Origin: Candidatus Alloenteromonas pullicola
GTDB taxonomy: Bacteria; Bacillota_I; Bacilli_A; RFN20; CAG-826
NCBI GenBank assembly: GCA_018714785.1
Contig: DVMV01000009.1
Coordinates: forward strand, 1-37,130
Direction: 5' to 3'
DNA length: 37,130 nt
Shown in pieces: positions 1-7,990 of the stretch. A program made the translations under genes and the position numbers. The stretch's first letter is position 1. Each line of letters begins with the position of its first letter. A model generated the notes under the pieces. The model did no database searches. It was not told the DNA's origin and saw nothing but the letters and a program-made list of their open reading frames with translations.

Positions 1-51
1 AATTGCGTATTTACTTCGATGGAATCGGAATGTAAGGGCTACCACAAAAAC

Positions 52-80
52 TTTACACAACCGCCGAGCCTGTCTAAAAT
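52..80 (+). promoter_or_regulatory. Sigma-A-like promoter of the maltodextrin uptake operon
   Basis: TTTACA (52-57) and TAAAAT (75-80) are separated by exactly 17 nt. Each hexamer matches the sigma-A consensus at 5 of 6 positions. The predicted start near 87 gives a leader of about 105 nt before the first lipoprotein gene. A perfect 10-bp palindrome, TGACTAGTCA (126-135), lies inside that leader and could be an operator. Confidence 0.6.
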
Positions 81-192
81 AACCTCGTTGATTAAAAGTT
101 ACTAAGGGAAAGAAGGGGTTTGGCTTGACTAGTCATAGCTTGAACAGCCTCCTCGTTATCCCGAACTAATTTTGGAAAGGAGAAAGTAATTA

Positions 193-708
193 ATGATCAA
201 CAAGAAGCTAACCGCGATGCTACTGGGCGTTGTTGGCCTTGGCCTAGCCGCATGCGGGCCCACTGAGTCGGAAGGAAGTTTCACTCAGAAAACCGACTGG
301 AAGCCGACTCTGGTGAATCTTCAGGTTGTCGGCAACACCTTCGGCAATTGGACCCCGTCTCCCGAGAACCCGCATTTCACTCTCATTGAGGGAACCGATC
401 CGAAAGTCTACGAACTCGATTTGACCTTCGATTCGCTGACCTTGGAAGACGGAAAGTCCAAAATAGAATTCAAGTTCGCGTTTAACGACATGTGGGGGGG
501 CGATCTTGCTTTTGGCGCTCTAGACCCGAAATCGCCGGCTTATTCGTCCTTCACCTCAGCGGCGCTAGACAAGGAAGGAAAGCCCGACCCCTCCGGCAAC
601 CTCGTTCCTGTTGAGGTAGGGACCTATCACTTTGAGTATCGCTACTGGTATGCCATGGATTCGGCCAACTACTCGGCCCAATTCCAGGTGAGCAAAGTCA
701 CCGCCTAA
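193..708 (+). CDS. Small surface lipoprotein, probable carbohydrate-binding partner of the MalEFG system
   Basis: The 171-residue product starts with a lipoprotein signal peptide (lipobox LAAC, Cys near residue 21), so it should be anchored on the outer face of the membrane. AAAGGAG lies 10 nt before the ATG. The mature part is about 150 residues of predicted beta-rich sequence with aromatic residues (GNTFGNWTPSPENPHF, YHFEYRYWYAM). This resembles small carbohydrate-binding beta-sandwich domains of the SusE/SusF kind, but I cannot assign a family. Only 25 nt separate it from the malE-like gene and no terminator intervenes, so the two are probably cotranscribed. A role in holding starch fragments near the transporter is inferred from position and lipidation. 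Codon use is less C-ending than in malE just downstream. Confidence 0.7.
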   Translation: MINKKLTAMLLGVVGLGLAACGPTESEGSFTQKTDWKPTLVNLQVVGNTFGNWTPSPENPHFTLIEGTDPKVYELDLTFDSLTLEDGKSKIEFKFAFNDMWGGDLAFGALDPKSPAYSSFTSAALDKEGKPDPSGNLVPVEVGTYHFEYRYWYAMDSANYSAQFQVSKVTA

Positions 709-733
709 CCTTAGTTAGAAGGAGAATCAAGCA

Positions 734-2053
734 ATGAACAAGAAACTAGTCGCCACGCTGAGCCTATCGGCTCTCGCCCTAATCGCCTGCGGGGGGGGGA
801 AAGGCTCTGGCAACAACGCCAAGATCGTTGTCTGGGGACCGGACAAAGAGGAACCGGTCGTCAAGCAGATCGTCGATGCCTACAACGCCGCCAACCCCAA
901 CGACAAGATCGAATACACCTTCGTCGCCATCACCGAGGCCGACGCCGGGACCACCGTCGCCAACGACCCGACCGTCAAAGGCTACCCGTCGCTATTCGCC
1001 CTTGCCGATGACCAGCTATCCAACCTGACCACCATCAAGGGAATCGTCAACCCGCTGGGAACCGCCGCCGCTGAAGAGATCCGCGCCAACGACGTCGAGA
1101 CGGCCATCACCGCCGCCAGCATCGACGGCAACCTATATGCCTACCCGATCTCCGTCGACAACGGCTACTTCCTATACTACGACAAGCGCATCTACACCGA
1201 GGATGACGTCAAGACCCTCGAGACCGTCCTCGAGAAGGCCGCGGAAAACGAGCGCACCTTCGTCATGGACGTCCCCAACGGCTACTATTCCGCTTCCTTC
1301 TTCATGTCTCCGCAAGTCTGCGGCACCGACTCGCTCGGCTACGAGTACCTGCCGAGCGCCGATGGCACCAAGCAGATCGCCAAGTACGAGTGCAACTGGG
1401 ACAACGATGCCGGCGCCGAGATGGCCCTCGAATCATCGAAGCTCATGGTTCAATACGGTGCCAACACCAGCGACACCAACTCCACCTGGCTCGCCGTCGA
1501 CGACAACGGGCTCATGGGCCAAGGCGCGAAACTCGCCGCCTGCGTGTCTGGCATGTGGATGGCCGACCACCTCGGCTCCACCTGGGGCGCCGATAACGTT
1601 GGGGCCGTCAAACTCCCGACCCTTGCCGGGAACCAGCTCTCTTCCTTCGCCGGAACCAAGCTCTACTGCGTGAACTCCTACGCCACCGTCGCTGAGCAGA
1701 CCACCGCCCACAAGCTGGCCCAGCTGCTCACCAACAAGGATAGTCAGCTCATCCGCTACAAGCTGCGCAACTCCATCCCCTGCAACAAGGACGCCCAAGC
1801 CGACGAGAGCTACACCAGCACCCTCGCCAGCAACCCGACCGTCGCTGCCCTACAAACCCAAAGTCAATTCGCTGCCGTTCAGTCGGTCGCCGCTGAGTCT
1901 GCTTATTGGACCGTTGGCGAAGGCATCGGCGATGTCTTGACCAAGGGCACCTACACCGAGAACGACGTTACCACCACCTTGGACACCGTGGCCAAGTGGA
2001 AGACGTACCTTAGCGGTGCCTTGTCCGCCATCACCAACCCGGCCGGTCTATAA
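734..2053 (+). CDS. malE: MalE-like maltodextrin-binding lipoprotein of an ABC importer
   Basis: This 439-residue extracellular solute-binding protein (SBP family 1) has an N-terminal lipobox ending in LIAC, then a short Gly-rich linker. The mature chain opens with the usual beta strand AKIVVWGPDKEEPVVKQI and a helix, as in maltose/maltodextrin-binding proteins, and contains the typical segment YAYPISVDNGYFLYYDK. GAAGGAG precedes the ATG by 9 nt. It would deliver malto-oligosaccharides to the MalF-MalG channel encoded downstream. Substrate is inferred from the flanking malF/malG genes and amylases. The gene has very strong C-ending codon preference, consistent with high expression, and is followed by a strong hairpin before malF, a common way to make more binding protein than permease. 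Confidence 0.88.
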   Translation: MNKKLVATLSLSALALIACGGGKGSGNNAKIVVWGPDKEEPVVKQIVDAYNAANPNDKIEYTFVAITEADAGTTVANDPTVKGYPSLFALADDQLSNLTTIKGIVNPLGTAAAEEIRANDVETAITAASIDGNLYAYPISVDNGYFLYYDKRIYTEDDVKTLETVLEKAAENERTFVMDVPNGYYSASFFMSPQVCGTDSLGYEYLPSADGTKQIAKYECNWDNDAGAEMALESSKLMVQYGANTSDTNSTWLAVDDNGLMGQGAKLAACVSGMWMADHLGSTWGADNVGAVKLPTLAGNQLSSFAGTKLYCVNSYATVAEQTTAHKLAQLLTNKDSQLIRYKLRNSIPCNKDAQADESYTSTLASNPTVAALQTQSQFAAVQSVAAESAYWTVGEGIGDVLTKGTYTENDVTTTLDTVAKWKTYLSGALSAITNPAGL

Positions 2054-2068
2054 TCTCACCGTCTTTTC

Positions 2069-2096
2069 AAGGAAGGGGGCTCAAACCCCCTTCCTT
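2069..2096 (+). terminator. Strong intergenic hairpin between malE and malF
   Basis: AAGGAAGGGGG and CCCCCTTCCTT form a perfect 11-bp stem around a 6-nt loop. The following bases (CTATCATTCTT) are only partly T-rich. It could be a leaky terminator or a 3' stabiliser of the malE message. A smaller GCTATC/GATAGC repeat (2124-2147) lies further down the same 121-nt gap. Confidence 0.7.
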
Positions 2097-2174
2097 CTAT
2101 CATTCTTCGGATCGCTCTCCTTTGCTATCTAGGTATCGAAGGATAGCGACCCTGCATCTTGGAGCATTTGTACA

Positions 2175-5102
2175 ATGGAAGAAAAAGATTCCGCACCGTT
2201 GCTCAATGAGCAAGAGGTGTCACAACTCAAACGCGAGGATGACTTCCTTCCTGCTTATATATGGGTGCCCGCGGCCATTTGGCGCGTGATTAAGGGCATC
2301 GTATTATGGGTCGTTGGGTTTGTCATCGATATCTTGGCTTCCCTTTGGAACGCCTGCGTTGCCGTTTATCGCGCCGCCACGAAGGGTACTAAGGCCCTTT
2401 GGAAAGGCGTTAAGTCGATTGGGCATAAATTTCGCTACAACGACATCTGGGGACGTTTAAGCTTCGGCCTGTTTGGCGTTTCCCACCTTGCTCATCGGCG
2501 CTATGTCAACGGTTTAGTGATGCTCGTATTCGAGATCGTCTATATCGTTTTCTTCGCCATGAACGGCATTGGGTCGATTGCCTCTCTTTCCAATCTTGGT
2601 GACATCAAGAAGTCGACGGTGACCGTCGACCCAATCACCGGCATAGGGCAAGCCACTCCCGCCGACAACTCTGTGCTTATCCTTGTTTACGGTATTTTAT
2701 GGGTAATTTCAATCTTCCTTTTCCTCTATGTTTGGAAGAGGTCGATCGATGCCGGCTATAAGAACTACCGCATTACCCATTACGAGGACTTCGTCCGCCG
2801 CGAGGAGACCGCCAAGCCGTATTCTGACCTCATCGACCGCGACATTGCGGAGCATGAGCTGTATACCTATAGCCTGAGGGAGCTTCGCGAGCGCTACTCG
2901 GAGGTCTATTCCTCGTTGCAGGAAAAAGCCAGTATTGGCAAAAACGGCAAGCCGTCGGAGATGGATAAGGCGTATTTCCGCTACATCCTGGATTCCACCA
3001 TCACCTACCGCAAGCAGTTCCATTCCGAACTGACCGCCCTCAACCGGAAAAAGGGCAAGATGGAAGAGTCTTTGCAGGCTTACCTAGATGAGCCGAAGGC
3101 AGCCAAGCGAGTCGAGGAGCTGCAGGCCCTTTCCAAAGACGCCGAGGAAAAGTACGCAGCCGCCATGGCCAAGATCGACGAGCTGCCGTCTTCCGCCACT
3201 CCGGAGGAGATAAAGGAAGCCAAGTCTGGGATCCATGGGCTTCGCCTCAAGAAAATATTGGCGGAGAACCGGCTGGTTGGCTACCGCCAGTCGCGCACCG
3301 ACAAAGCCGATAAGCGCCGGGCCAAGATCCGCCTGGTGTCGACCAAAATCGAGGAGCTGGAGAAGAACGATATGCCGTTCTCGACCATCGATTCGGTCGA
3401 GAACCAGAGCCAGTTCGGCAAGTTCAACGTCTACTACCGGCGGCTTGCCGACCTCGACCGGTCCATCCTCTTCTACAGCAACTATCAGGAGTTCGTTGAG
3501 GCCTACAAGCACGGGCTGGAGAACTATCAGGAGGCTAATGCCGCCAACCTATCGAGCCGCGAGGCCCTGACCAAGGAGAATTCCGAAAAGCTCTCGGCGA
3601 TCGCCGAGCAATACGACGCAATCGAGACCCGCCGCAATGGCCTGATCGCGGAGATGTCGCAGGAGAAGGAAAGGCTAAAGGTCGCCCTCACCCAAATCGG
3701 GGCCGACGATTCCCTTTCTGAGGCCGAGAAGAAAGCCAAATCGGCTGAAGCCAAGGCCGCCTGCGCCTATAACCTCAAGACGCTGAAGGGCAAGATACTC
3801 TCCCTCCCAAGCAAGAAGGAGGTCAAGGCTTCGCGCAAGGAGGACGTGGTCAATACCAACAGGGCATATAAGCGCGATTACAAGGGGCTTCGCGTCGATT
3901 ACACCCCCGAGGAATACGCCGTCTACTGCGCCGCCAACAAGATGATCGTCGACTATGGCTTCGACTACGTCTTCGCCAACGAGAAGGCGAAGAAGGAGAT
4001 TAAGGAGAAGCCGCTATCCGACGACCAAGTCAAGCAGAAGCTCGAGGATGCAGAGCAGAAGCGCCGAGAATACGTCGAGGCAACACCCACCAAATTCGAC
4101 GGTAAGCCCAAAACTTTGCTTGAGCAGCTCAAATCGCTCTTCGACGAAAACTTCCACATCTTCCTTCTGGCTTTGCCGGTTCTCGGCGTCATCTTCTTCA
4201 CGATCATGCCGCTCGCGCTCTCGATCATGGTCGCGTTCACCAACTTCAACAACCAGAATCAGCCGCCGACGGCCGGGTTCTCCTGGATCGGATGGGACAA
4301 CTTCGCAAAATTGCTGCTTGGCAGCGGCTCGGGGCAAGGAAGCCTCGCGGCCGGCATGTCCCGCACCATCGTCTGGACGTTCGTCTGGGCCATATGCGCC
4401 ACCTTCTCCAACTACTTCCTGGGCATAATCATGGCCTTGCTCATCAACAAGGACGGAATCAAGCTGAAGGGCTTCTGGAGGTTCATGTTCATGATCTCCA
4501 TCGCGGTCCCGCAGTTCATCTCCCTCATCGCCATGAACATCCTTCTGTCGAACACCGGCGCCCTCTCCGCCCTTTACCAGCAGCTGACCGGATCGCCGCT
4601 TAACTTCGCGATTGGACACAACCCGGCCGACGTCACCAGGACCAAGGTGATTATCATCCTCGTCAACATCTGGATCGGTGTTCCCTACACCATCCTCTCG
4701 ACATCCGGCATCCTGATGAACATCCCGCGCGATCTCTACGAGTCCTCGAAGATCGATGGGGCCAACGCCTTCGTGCAGTTCACCAAGATTACCTTGCCGT
4801 ACATCTTCTTCGTCACAGGCCCCTCGCTCATCCAGAGCTTCATCGGCAACATCAATAACTTCGGCGTCATCTACTTCCTAACCGGAGGCGGCGCCACATA
4901 CGATGAGACGGTCTTCAACCGACTCCTCGGCGAGACCGACCTGCTTATCACCTACATCTACAAAGTCGTCACCTCGGTCAACAACTCCGACTTCGGCTTA
5001 GCCTCCACGATCGGCATATTCGTCTTCGTGATCTGCGCCTTCATCTCTCTCGTCATGTATAACCGGTCTAGCGCCGTCTCCGGGGAGGATACGTTCCAAT
5101 GA
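2175..5102 (+). CDS. malF: MalF-like maltodextrin permease with a large coiled-coil insertion
   Basis: The C-terminal part is an ordinary MalF permease: the segment ENFHIFLLALPVLGVIFF begins near residue 657, several membrane spans follow, and the EAA loop (DLYESSKIDGANAFVQF) lies near residue 853, where MalK docks. The N-terminus also looks like Bacillota MalF: spans near 30-58, 112-132 and 167-188, with SHLAHRRYVNGL between the first two. Between these parts sit about 430 residues (roughly 215-645) of charged, helical, coiled-coil-like sequence. Such MalF proteins normally have only a short cytoplasmic linker there and total about 430-520 residues; this one has 975. Basic flanks (WKRSIDAGYKNYR) suggest the insertion is cytoplasmic. 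GGAG lies 10 nt before the ATG. The stop overlaps malG as ATGA. Codons before about nt 2775 are more T-ending than later ones. Confidence 0.88.
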   Translation: MEEKDSAPLLNEQEVSQLKREDDFLPAYIWVPAAIWRVIKGIVLWVVGFVIDILASLWNACVAVYRAATKGTKALWKGVKSIGHKFRYNDIWGRLSFGLFGVSHLAHRRYVNGLVMLVFEIVYIVFFAMNGIGSIASLSNLGDIKKSTVTVDPITGIGQATPADNSVLILVYGILWVISIFLFLYVWKRSIDAGYKNYRITHYEDFVRREETAKPYSDLIDRDIAEHELYTYSLRELRERYSEVYSSLQEKASIGKNGKPSEMDKAYFRYILDSTITYRKQFHSELTALNRKKGKMEESLQAYLDEPKAAKRVEELQALSKDAEEKYAAAMAKIDELPSSATPEEIKEAKSGIHGLRLKKILAENRLVGYRQSRTDKADKRRAKIRLVSTKIEELEKNDMPFSTIDSVENQSQFGKFNVYYRRLADLDRSILFYSNYQEFVEAYKHGLENYQEANAANLSSREALTKENSEKLSAIAEQYDAIETRRNGLIAEMSQEKERLKVALTQIGADDSLSEAEKKAKSAEAKAACAYNLKTLKGKILSLPSKKEVKASRKEDVVNTNRAYKRDYKGLRVDYTPEEYAVYCAANKMIVDYGFDYVFANEKAKKEIKEKPLSDDQVKQKLEDAEQKRREYVEATPTKFDGKPKTLLEQLKSLFDENFHIFLLALPVLGVIFFTIMPLALSIMVAFTNFNNQNQPPTAGFSWIGWDNFAKLLLGSGSGQGSLAAGMSRTIVWTFVWAICATFSNYFLGIIMALLINKDGIKLKGFWRFMFMISIAVPQFISLIAMNILLSNTGALSALYQQLTGSPLNFAIGHNPADVTRTKVIIILVNIWIGVPYTILSTSGILMNIPRDLYESSKIDGANAFVQFTKITLPYIFFVTGPSLIQSFIGNINNFGVIYFLTGGGATYDETVFNRLLGETDLLITYIYKVVTSVNNSDFGLASTIGIFVFVICAFISLVMYNRSSAVSGEDTFQ

Positions 5103-6013
5103 AATCGCAAAAAGCCTCAAAGATCATCTCCCTGACCATCGTCTACGTCATACTCGCGGTTTGCGCCATCGTCTGGGTCCTTCCCTTCGTCTGGCTGATA
5201 ATGCAGTCGTTCGGCTACAATGCCAGCGGGAAATCGAGCTTCATGCCCGATTGGTCCACTGCCACCTTCGCCAACTACGGCTATCTCTTCACCGGCGGGA
5301 CGCCCGACTATCAGACGACCGGCAGCTCGCTGGACATCAATCCGTACAACGGGCTAAGCTACTATCTCACCTGGTTCCTCAACACCTTCGTGATCGCGGT
5401 CATCTGCTGCATCATCAACACCCTGTTCGTGCTTATGGTCGCCTATGCCATGAGCCGCTTCAGGTTCAAAGGGCGCCAGATGCTGATGAAGCTCAACCTG
5501 ATACTTGGCATGTTCCCTGGGTTCCTAGGCATGATCATCATGTATTGGGTCATGAAGGAGATATTCCACCTTCAGGGCACGTTCTGGGCGCTAATCTTCA
5601 TCTACTCCGCCGGATCCGGCATGGGATTCTTCATCTCCAAGGGGTTCTTCGACACGATCTCGAAATCCATCGACGAGGCCGCCCAGATCGACGGGGCCAA
5701 CAAGGCCCAGATCTTCTGGAACATCATATTGCCGCTGTCGAAGCCGATCGTCGTCTACACGATCCTAACGGCCTTCATGTCACCCTGGGGCGACTACATC
5801 ACCTCGAGCTATATCATTGGCTTGCAGAACACATCGCAGTGGACGATCGCCATCGGGTTGTATAAGTGGGCCACCGACCTCAACTACGCCTCGGTCTACT
5901 ACACCCGCTACGCCGCCGGGTCGGTCGTCATCGCCGTCCCGCTCGCAATACTGTTCATCGCGACTCAGAAATACTACGTCGCCGGCGTCACCGGCGGAGC
6001 CGTCAAAGGCTAA
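5099..6013 (+). CDS. malG: MalG-like maltodextrin ABC transporter permease
   Basis: This 304-residue inner permease subunit pairs with MalF to form the membrane channel of the maltodextrin importer. It has the usual six hydrophobic spans. The MalK-docking EAA loop is EAAQIDGANKAQIFWNIILP near residue 191. The C-terminus GGAVKG matches the tail typical of MalG proteins, which in E. coli reaches into the MalK interface. The start overlaps the malF stop (ATGA), and a GGGGAGG Shine-Dalgarno lies 10 nt upstream, so translation is coupled but also has its own ribosome site. Length is normal for the family and no key element appears missing. The next gene, an amylase lipoprotein, begins 10 nt after the stop. 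Confidence 0.93.
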   Translation: MKSQKASKIISLTIVYVILAVCAIVWVLPFVWLIMQSFGYNASGKSSFMPDWSTATFANYGYLFTGGTPDYQTTGSSLDINPYNGLSYYLTWFLNTFVIAVICCIINTLFVLMVAYAMSRFRFKGRQMLMKLNLILGMFPGFLGMIIMYWVMKEIFHLQGTFWALIFIYSAGSGMGFFISKGFFDTISKSIDEAAQIDGANKAQIFWNIILPLSKPIVVYTILTAFMSPWGDYITSSYIIGLQNTSQWTIAIGLYKWATDLNYASVYYTRYAAGSVVIAVPLAILFIATQKYYVAGVTGGAVKG

Positions 6014-6023
6014 AAGGAGAAAT

Positions 6024-7667
6024 ATGAAAAAACGGCAGATGTCCTTAGGGGCGCTAGTGTTGCCCTTGGCCACCTGCCTTTTTTCCTGCCAATCGAGCAA
6101 AGGGCCGACCGTGGACCCGTCGCTGAATCCGATTGGGCTGGAAGAAGGCAATGGCGACCTCGGGATCTCCTCGACCCCGAATAACGAAGGCGGATCGCTC
6201 CATTACGAGATATTCGTTAGGAGCTTCTGCGACTCCGACGGGGATGGGATCGGCGACTTCAACGGGGTGGCTTCAAAGGCCGATTACCTGCAATCGCTGG
6301 GAATCGGCGAGGTCTGGCTGATGCCAATCGGCCCCTCGCCCAGCTACCACGGCTACGACGTGAGCGACTATTACTCAGTCAATCCCGACTTCGGCACCAT
6401 GGAGGAGTTCGAGGCGATGGTCGATACGCTCAACGAGCATGGCATCCGGGTTACGATAGACATGGTGCTGAACCACTCGGCCAACACGAACCCGTGGTTC
6501 AACGAATCCTGCGAAGACTACTCCGAAGGCTATCAAGGCGCGGACTCAAAGGCCGACTGGTACATGTGGAGCGACACCCAGGTAAGCGGCAATTACCACA
6601 ATTACCTGGGCAAATACTACCTCGGGGCCTTCTCGCCATCGATGCCCGACTTCAACTGGGACTCCCCTTCCTTGCGCTCCGAGATGAAGAAGATCCTCCA
6701 GTTCTGGATCGGAAAGGGCGTCCAGGGGTACCGGCTCGACGCCGTGAGGTACTACTACGAGGAGAACGTGGCCAAGAACATTGAGGCCCTCGATTACATC
6801 GCTGAGTGCTGCCGCGAGGTCGACCCCGATTTCTACATCGTCGGGGAGAACTGGGGCAACGGGCTCGATTACCTAGACTACTACGCCTCCGACATCGACT
6901 CGTTCTTCAACTTCAACACCTCGATCGCCTATTCCAGCGGCACGACGATCATCTCCTCGGCCAAACTGCTCAATTCCGGGGATTCCTACGTCGCGACCGT
7001 CGCCAACAGCCAGAAGGCCGTCAAGGAGAAAAACCCCTCCTCCTACAACTCGTTCTTCATCGCCAACCACGACACCGACCGGGCCAGCAAGTCGCTTTAC
7101 GGCGACTACGCCAAGGTCGGGGCGGCGATAGTCTACCTGCTCCCGGGGACCCCGTATATCTATTATGGCGAGGAGATTGAGCTTTGGGGCGTCAGGGGGA
7201 GCGAGGGCACCGACGCGATGCGCCGCCTCCCGATGGTCTGGGGCGAAGGGCACGAGGCGGAGGAGTGCGATTTCCCCGACAAAACCGCCTCCTACCTGAA
7301 AGCCGAAGCCGAGCAGAACCAAGTCAAGGAAGGGGTTTATGACCAGCTGGGGGACCCGTTCTCGCTGCTTAACGTCTACCGCAAGATCGCCGAGGTCAGG
7401 AACAGCTACCCCTTCATAAGGGACGCCCAGATGAAGGCCATCGCCACCAAGACCCGCAACTTCTTCGCCTATGAGTTGATCGGCGAAGGAGAGGGCGAGG
7501 ACATCGTCGTGGTCATCAACGGCGACGACGTGGCCGCCGAGCTCAACCTAAGCGACTACTCGTCGTTCCACCTCGACAACGAGGTCCAGACCATGGGCCT
7601 GAAGGCGAGCTGGAAAGGCGGGAAGCTTGGGCTTGGGGGATATTCGATCGCCGTCTTGAGCAAGTAG
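6024..7667 (+). CDS. Lipid-anchored GH13 alpha-amylase
   Basis: The ORF track starts this frame inside malG; the real start is the ATG at 6024, preceded by AAAGGAG 4-5 nt upstream and followed by a lipoprotein signal (lipobox LFSC, Cys near residue 22). That gives 547 residues. GH13 regions are all present: DMVLNHS (from 146), GYRLDAVRY with nucleophile Asp239, IVGENWG with acid/base Glu275, and IANHDTDR with Asp350. A calcium-site-like DSDGDGIGDFNG lies near the start of the barrel. It should hydrolyse alpha-1,4 bonds of starch or maltodextrin at the outer surface, feeding MalE. As last gene of the malEFG operon, it is followed by a clear terminator. Confidence 0.92.
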   Translation: MKKRQMSLGALVLPLATCLFSCQSSKGPTVDPSLNPIGLEEGNGDLGISSTPNNEGGSLHYEIFVRSFCDSDGDGIGDFNGVASKADYLQSLGIGEVWLMPIGPSPSYHGYDVSDYYSVNPDFGTMEEFEAMVDTLNEHGIRVTIDMVLNHSANTNPWFNESCEDYSEGYQGADSKADWYMWSDTQVSGNYHNYLGKYYLGAFSPSMPDFNWDSPSLRSEMKKILQFWIGKGVQGYRLDAVRYYYEENVAKNIEALDYIAECCREVDPDFYIVGENWGNGLDYLDYYASDIDSFFNFNTSIAYSSGTTIISSAKLLNSGDSYVATVANSQKAVKEKNPSSYNSFFIANHDTDRASKSLYGDYAKVGAAIVYLLPGTPYIYYGEEIELWGVRGSEGTDAMRRLPMVWGEGHEAEECDFPDKTASYLKAEAEQNQVKEGVYDQLGDPFSLLNVYRKIAEVRNSYPFIRDAQMKAIATKTRNFFAYELIGEGEGEDIVVVINGDDVAAELNLSDYSSFHLDNEVQTMGLKASWKGGKLGLGGYSIAVLSK

Positions 7668-7679
7668 GGTATCCCAAAT

Positions 7680-7705
7680 GGCAGCCAAAAGGCTGCCTTT
7701 TCTTT
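7680..7705 (+). terminator. Rho-independent terminator of the malEFG-amylase operon
   Basis: GGCAGCC and GGCTGCC form a perfect 7-bp stem with an AAAA loop, followed by TTTTCTTT. Confidence 0.9.
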
Positions 7706-7720
7706 ATCCTTCCCTGCTAG

Positions 7721-7732
7721 TAGAATAAGCGC
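7721..7732 (+). promoter_or_regulatory. -10 box placed for a leaderless transcript
   Basis: TAGAAT (7721-7726) is followed by 6 nt and then the ATG at 7733, so the usual +1 falls on the A of the start codon. There is no Shine-Dalgarno sequence and no good -35. The element sits directly after the upstream terminator. Confidence 0.45.
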
Positions 7733-7990
7733 ATGCCACGCGCCAAACGTAACGCCAAGCAGATGATGGAGGACATCGACTCCGCCGAGGGGCTTTCCGC
7801 CACCAGGGGAACCGATGCCGAGCTCGCCAAGCAAGCGAAGAAAAAGGCGAGGGAGGAACGTTCCTCGATCGCCAAGAAGAACCGGATGTACACCATAGCC
7901 TACGTCCTTATCGCCATCGCCGTCTTCGGGCTGGGGCTATTGGTCATCGCGCTGATGAATCTGGCGATTTACGGCGAATTCGGGCTTTAG
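7733..7990 (+). CDS. Small single-span membrane protein of unknown function
   Basis: The product has 85 residues. The first 50 are highly charged and lysine-rich (QAKKKAREERSSIAKKNR), followed by one strong hydrophobic span at about 52-78 and a short tail. The basic segment just before the span predicts a cytoplasmic N-terminus and external C-terminus. I do not recognise a family. The likely promoter places transcription start at the ATG itself. The stop TAG overlaps by a few bases the TAA of the convergent RDD-type gene (TTAG shared), with no terminator between them. Confidence 0.65.
   Translation: MPRAKRNAKQMMEDIDSAEGLSATRGTDAELAKQAKKKAREERSSIAKKNRMYTIAYVLIAIAVFGLGLLVIALMNLAIYGEFGL

Noticed and set aside
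5817-6023. Track start of the amylase inside malG
   Set aside because: The first 69 codons are Ser/Pro/Arg-rich shadow sequence; the ATG at 6024 has AAAGGAG and begins a lipoprotein signal.
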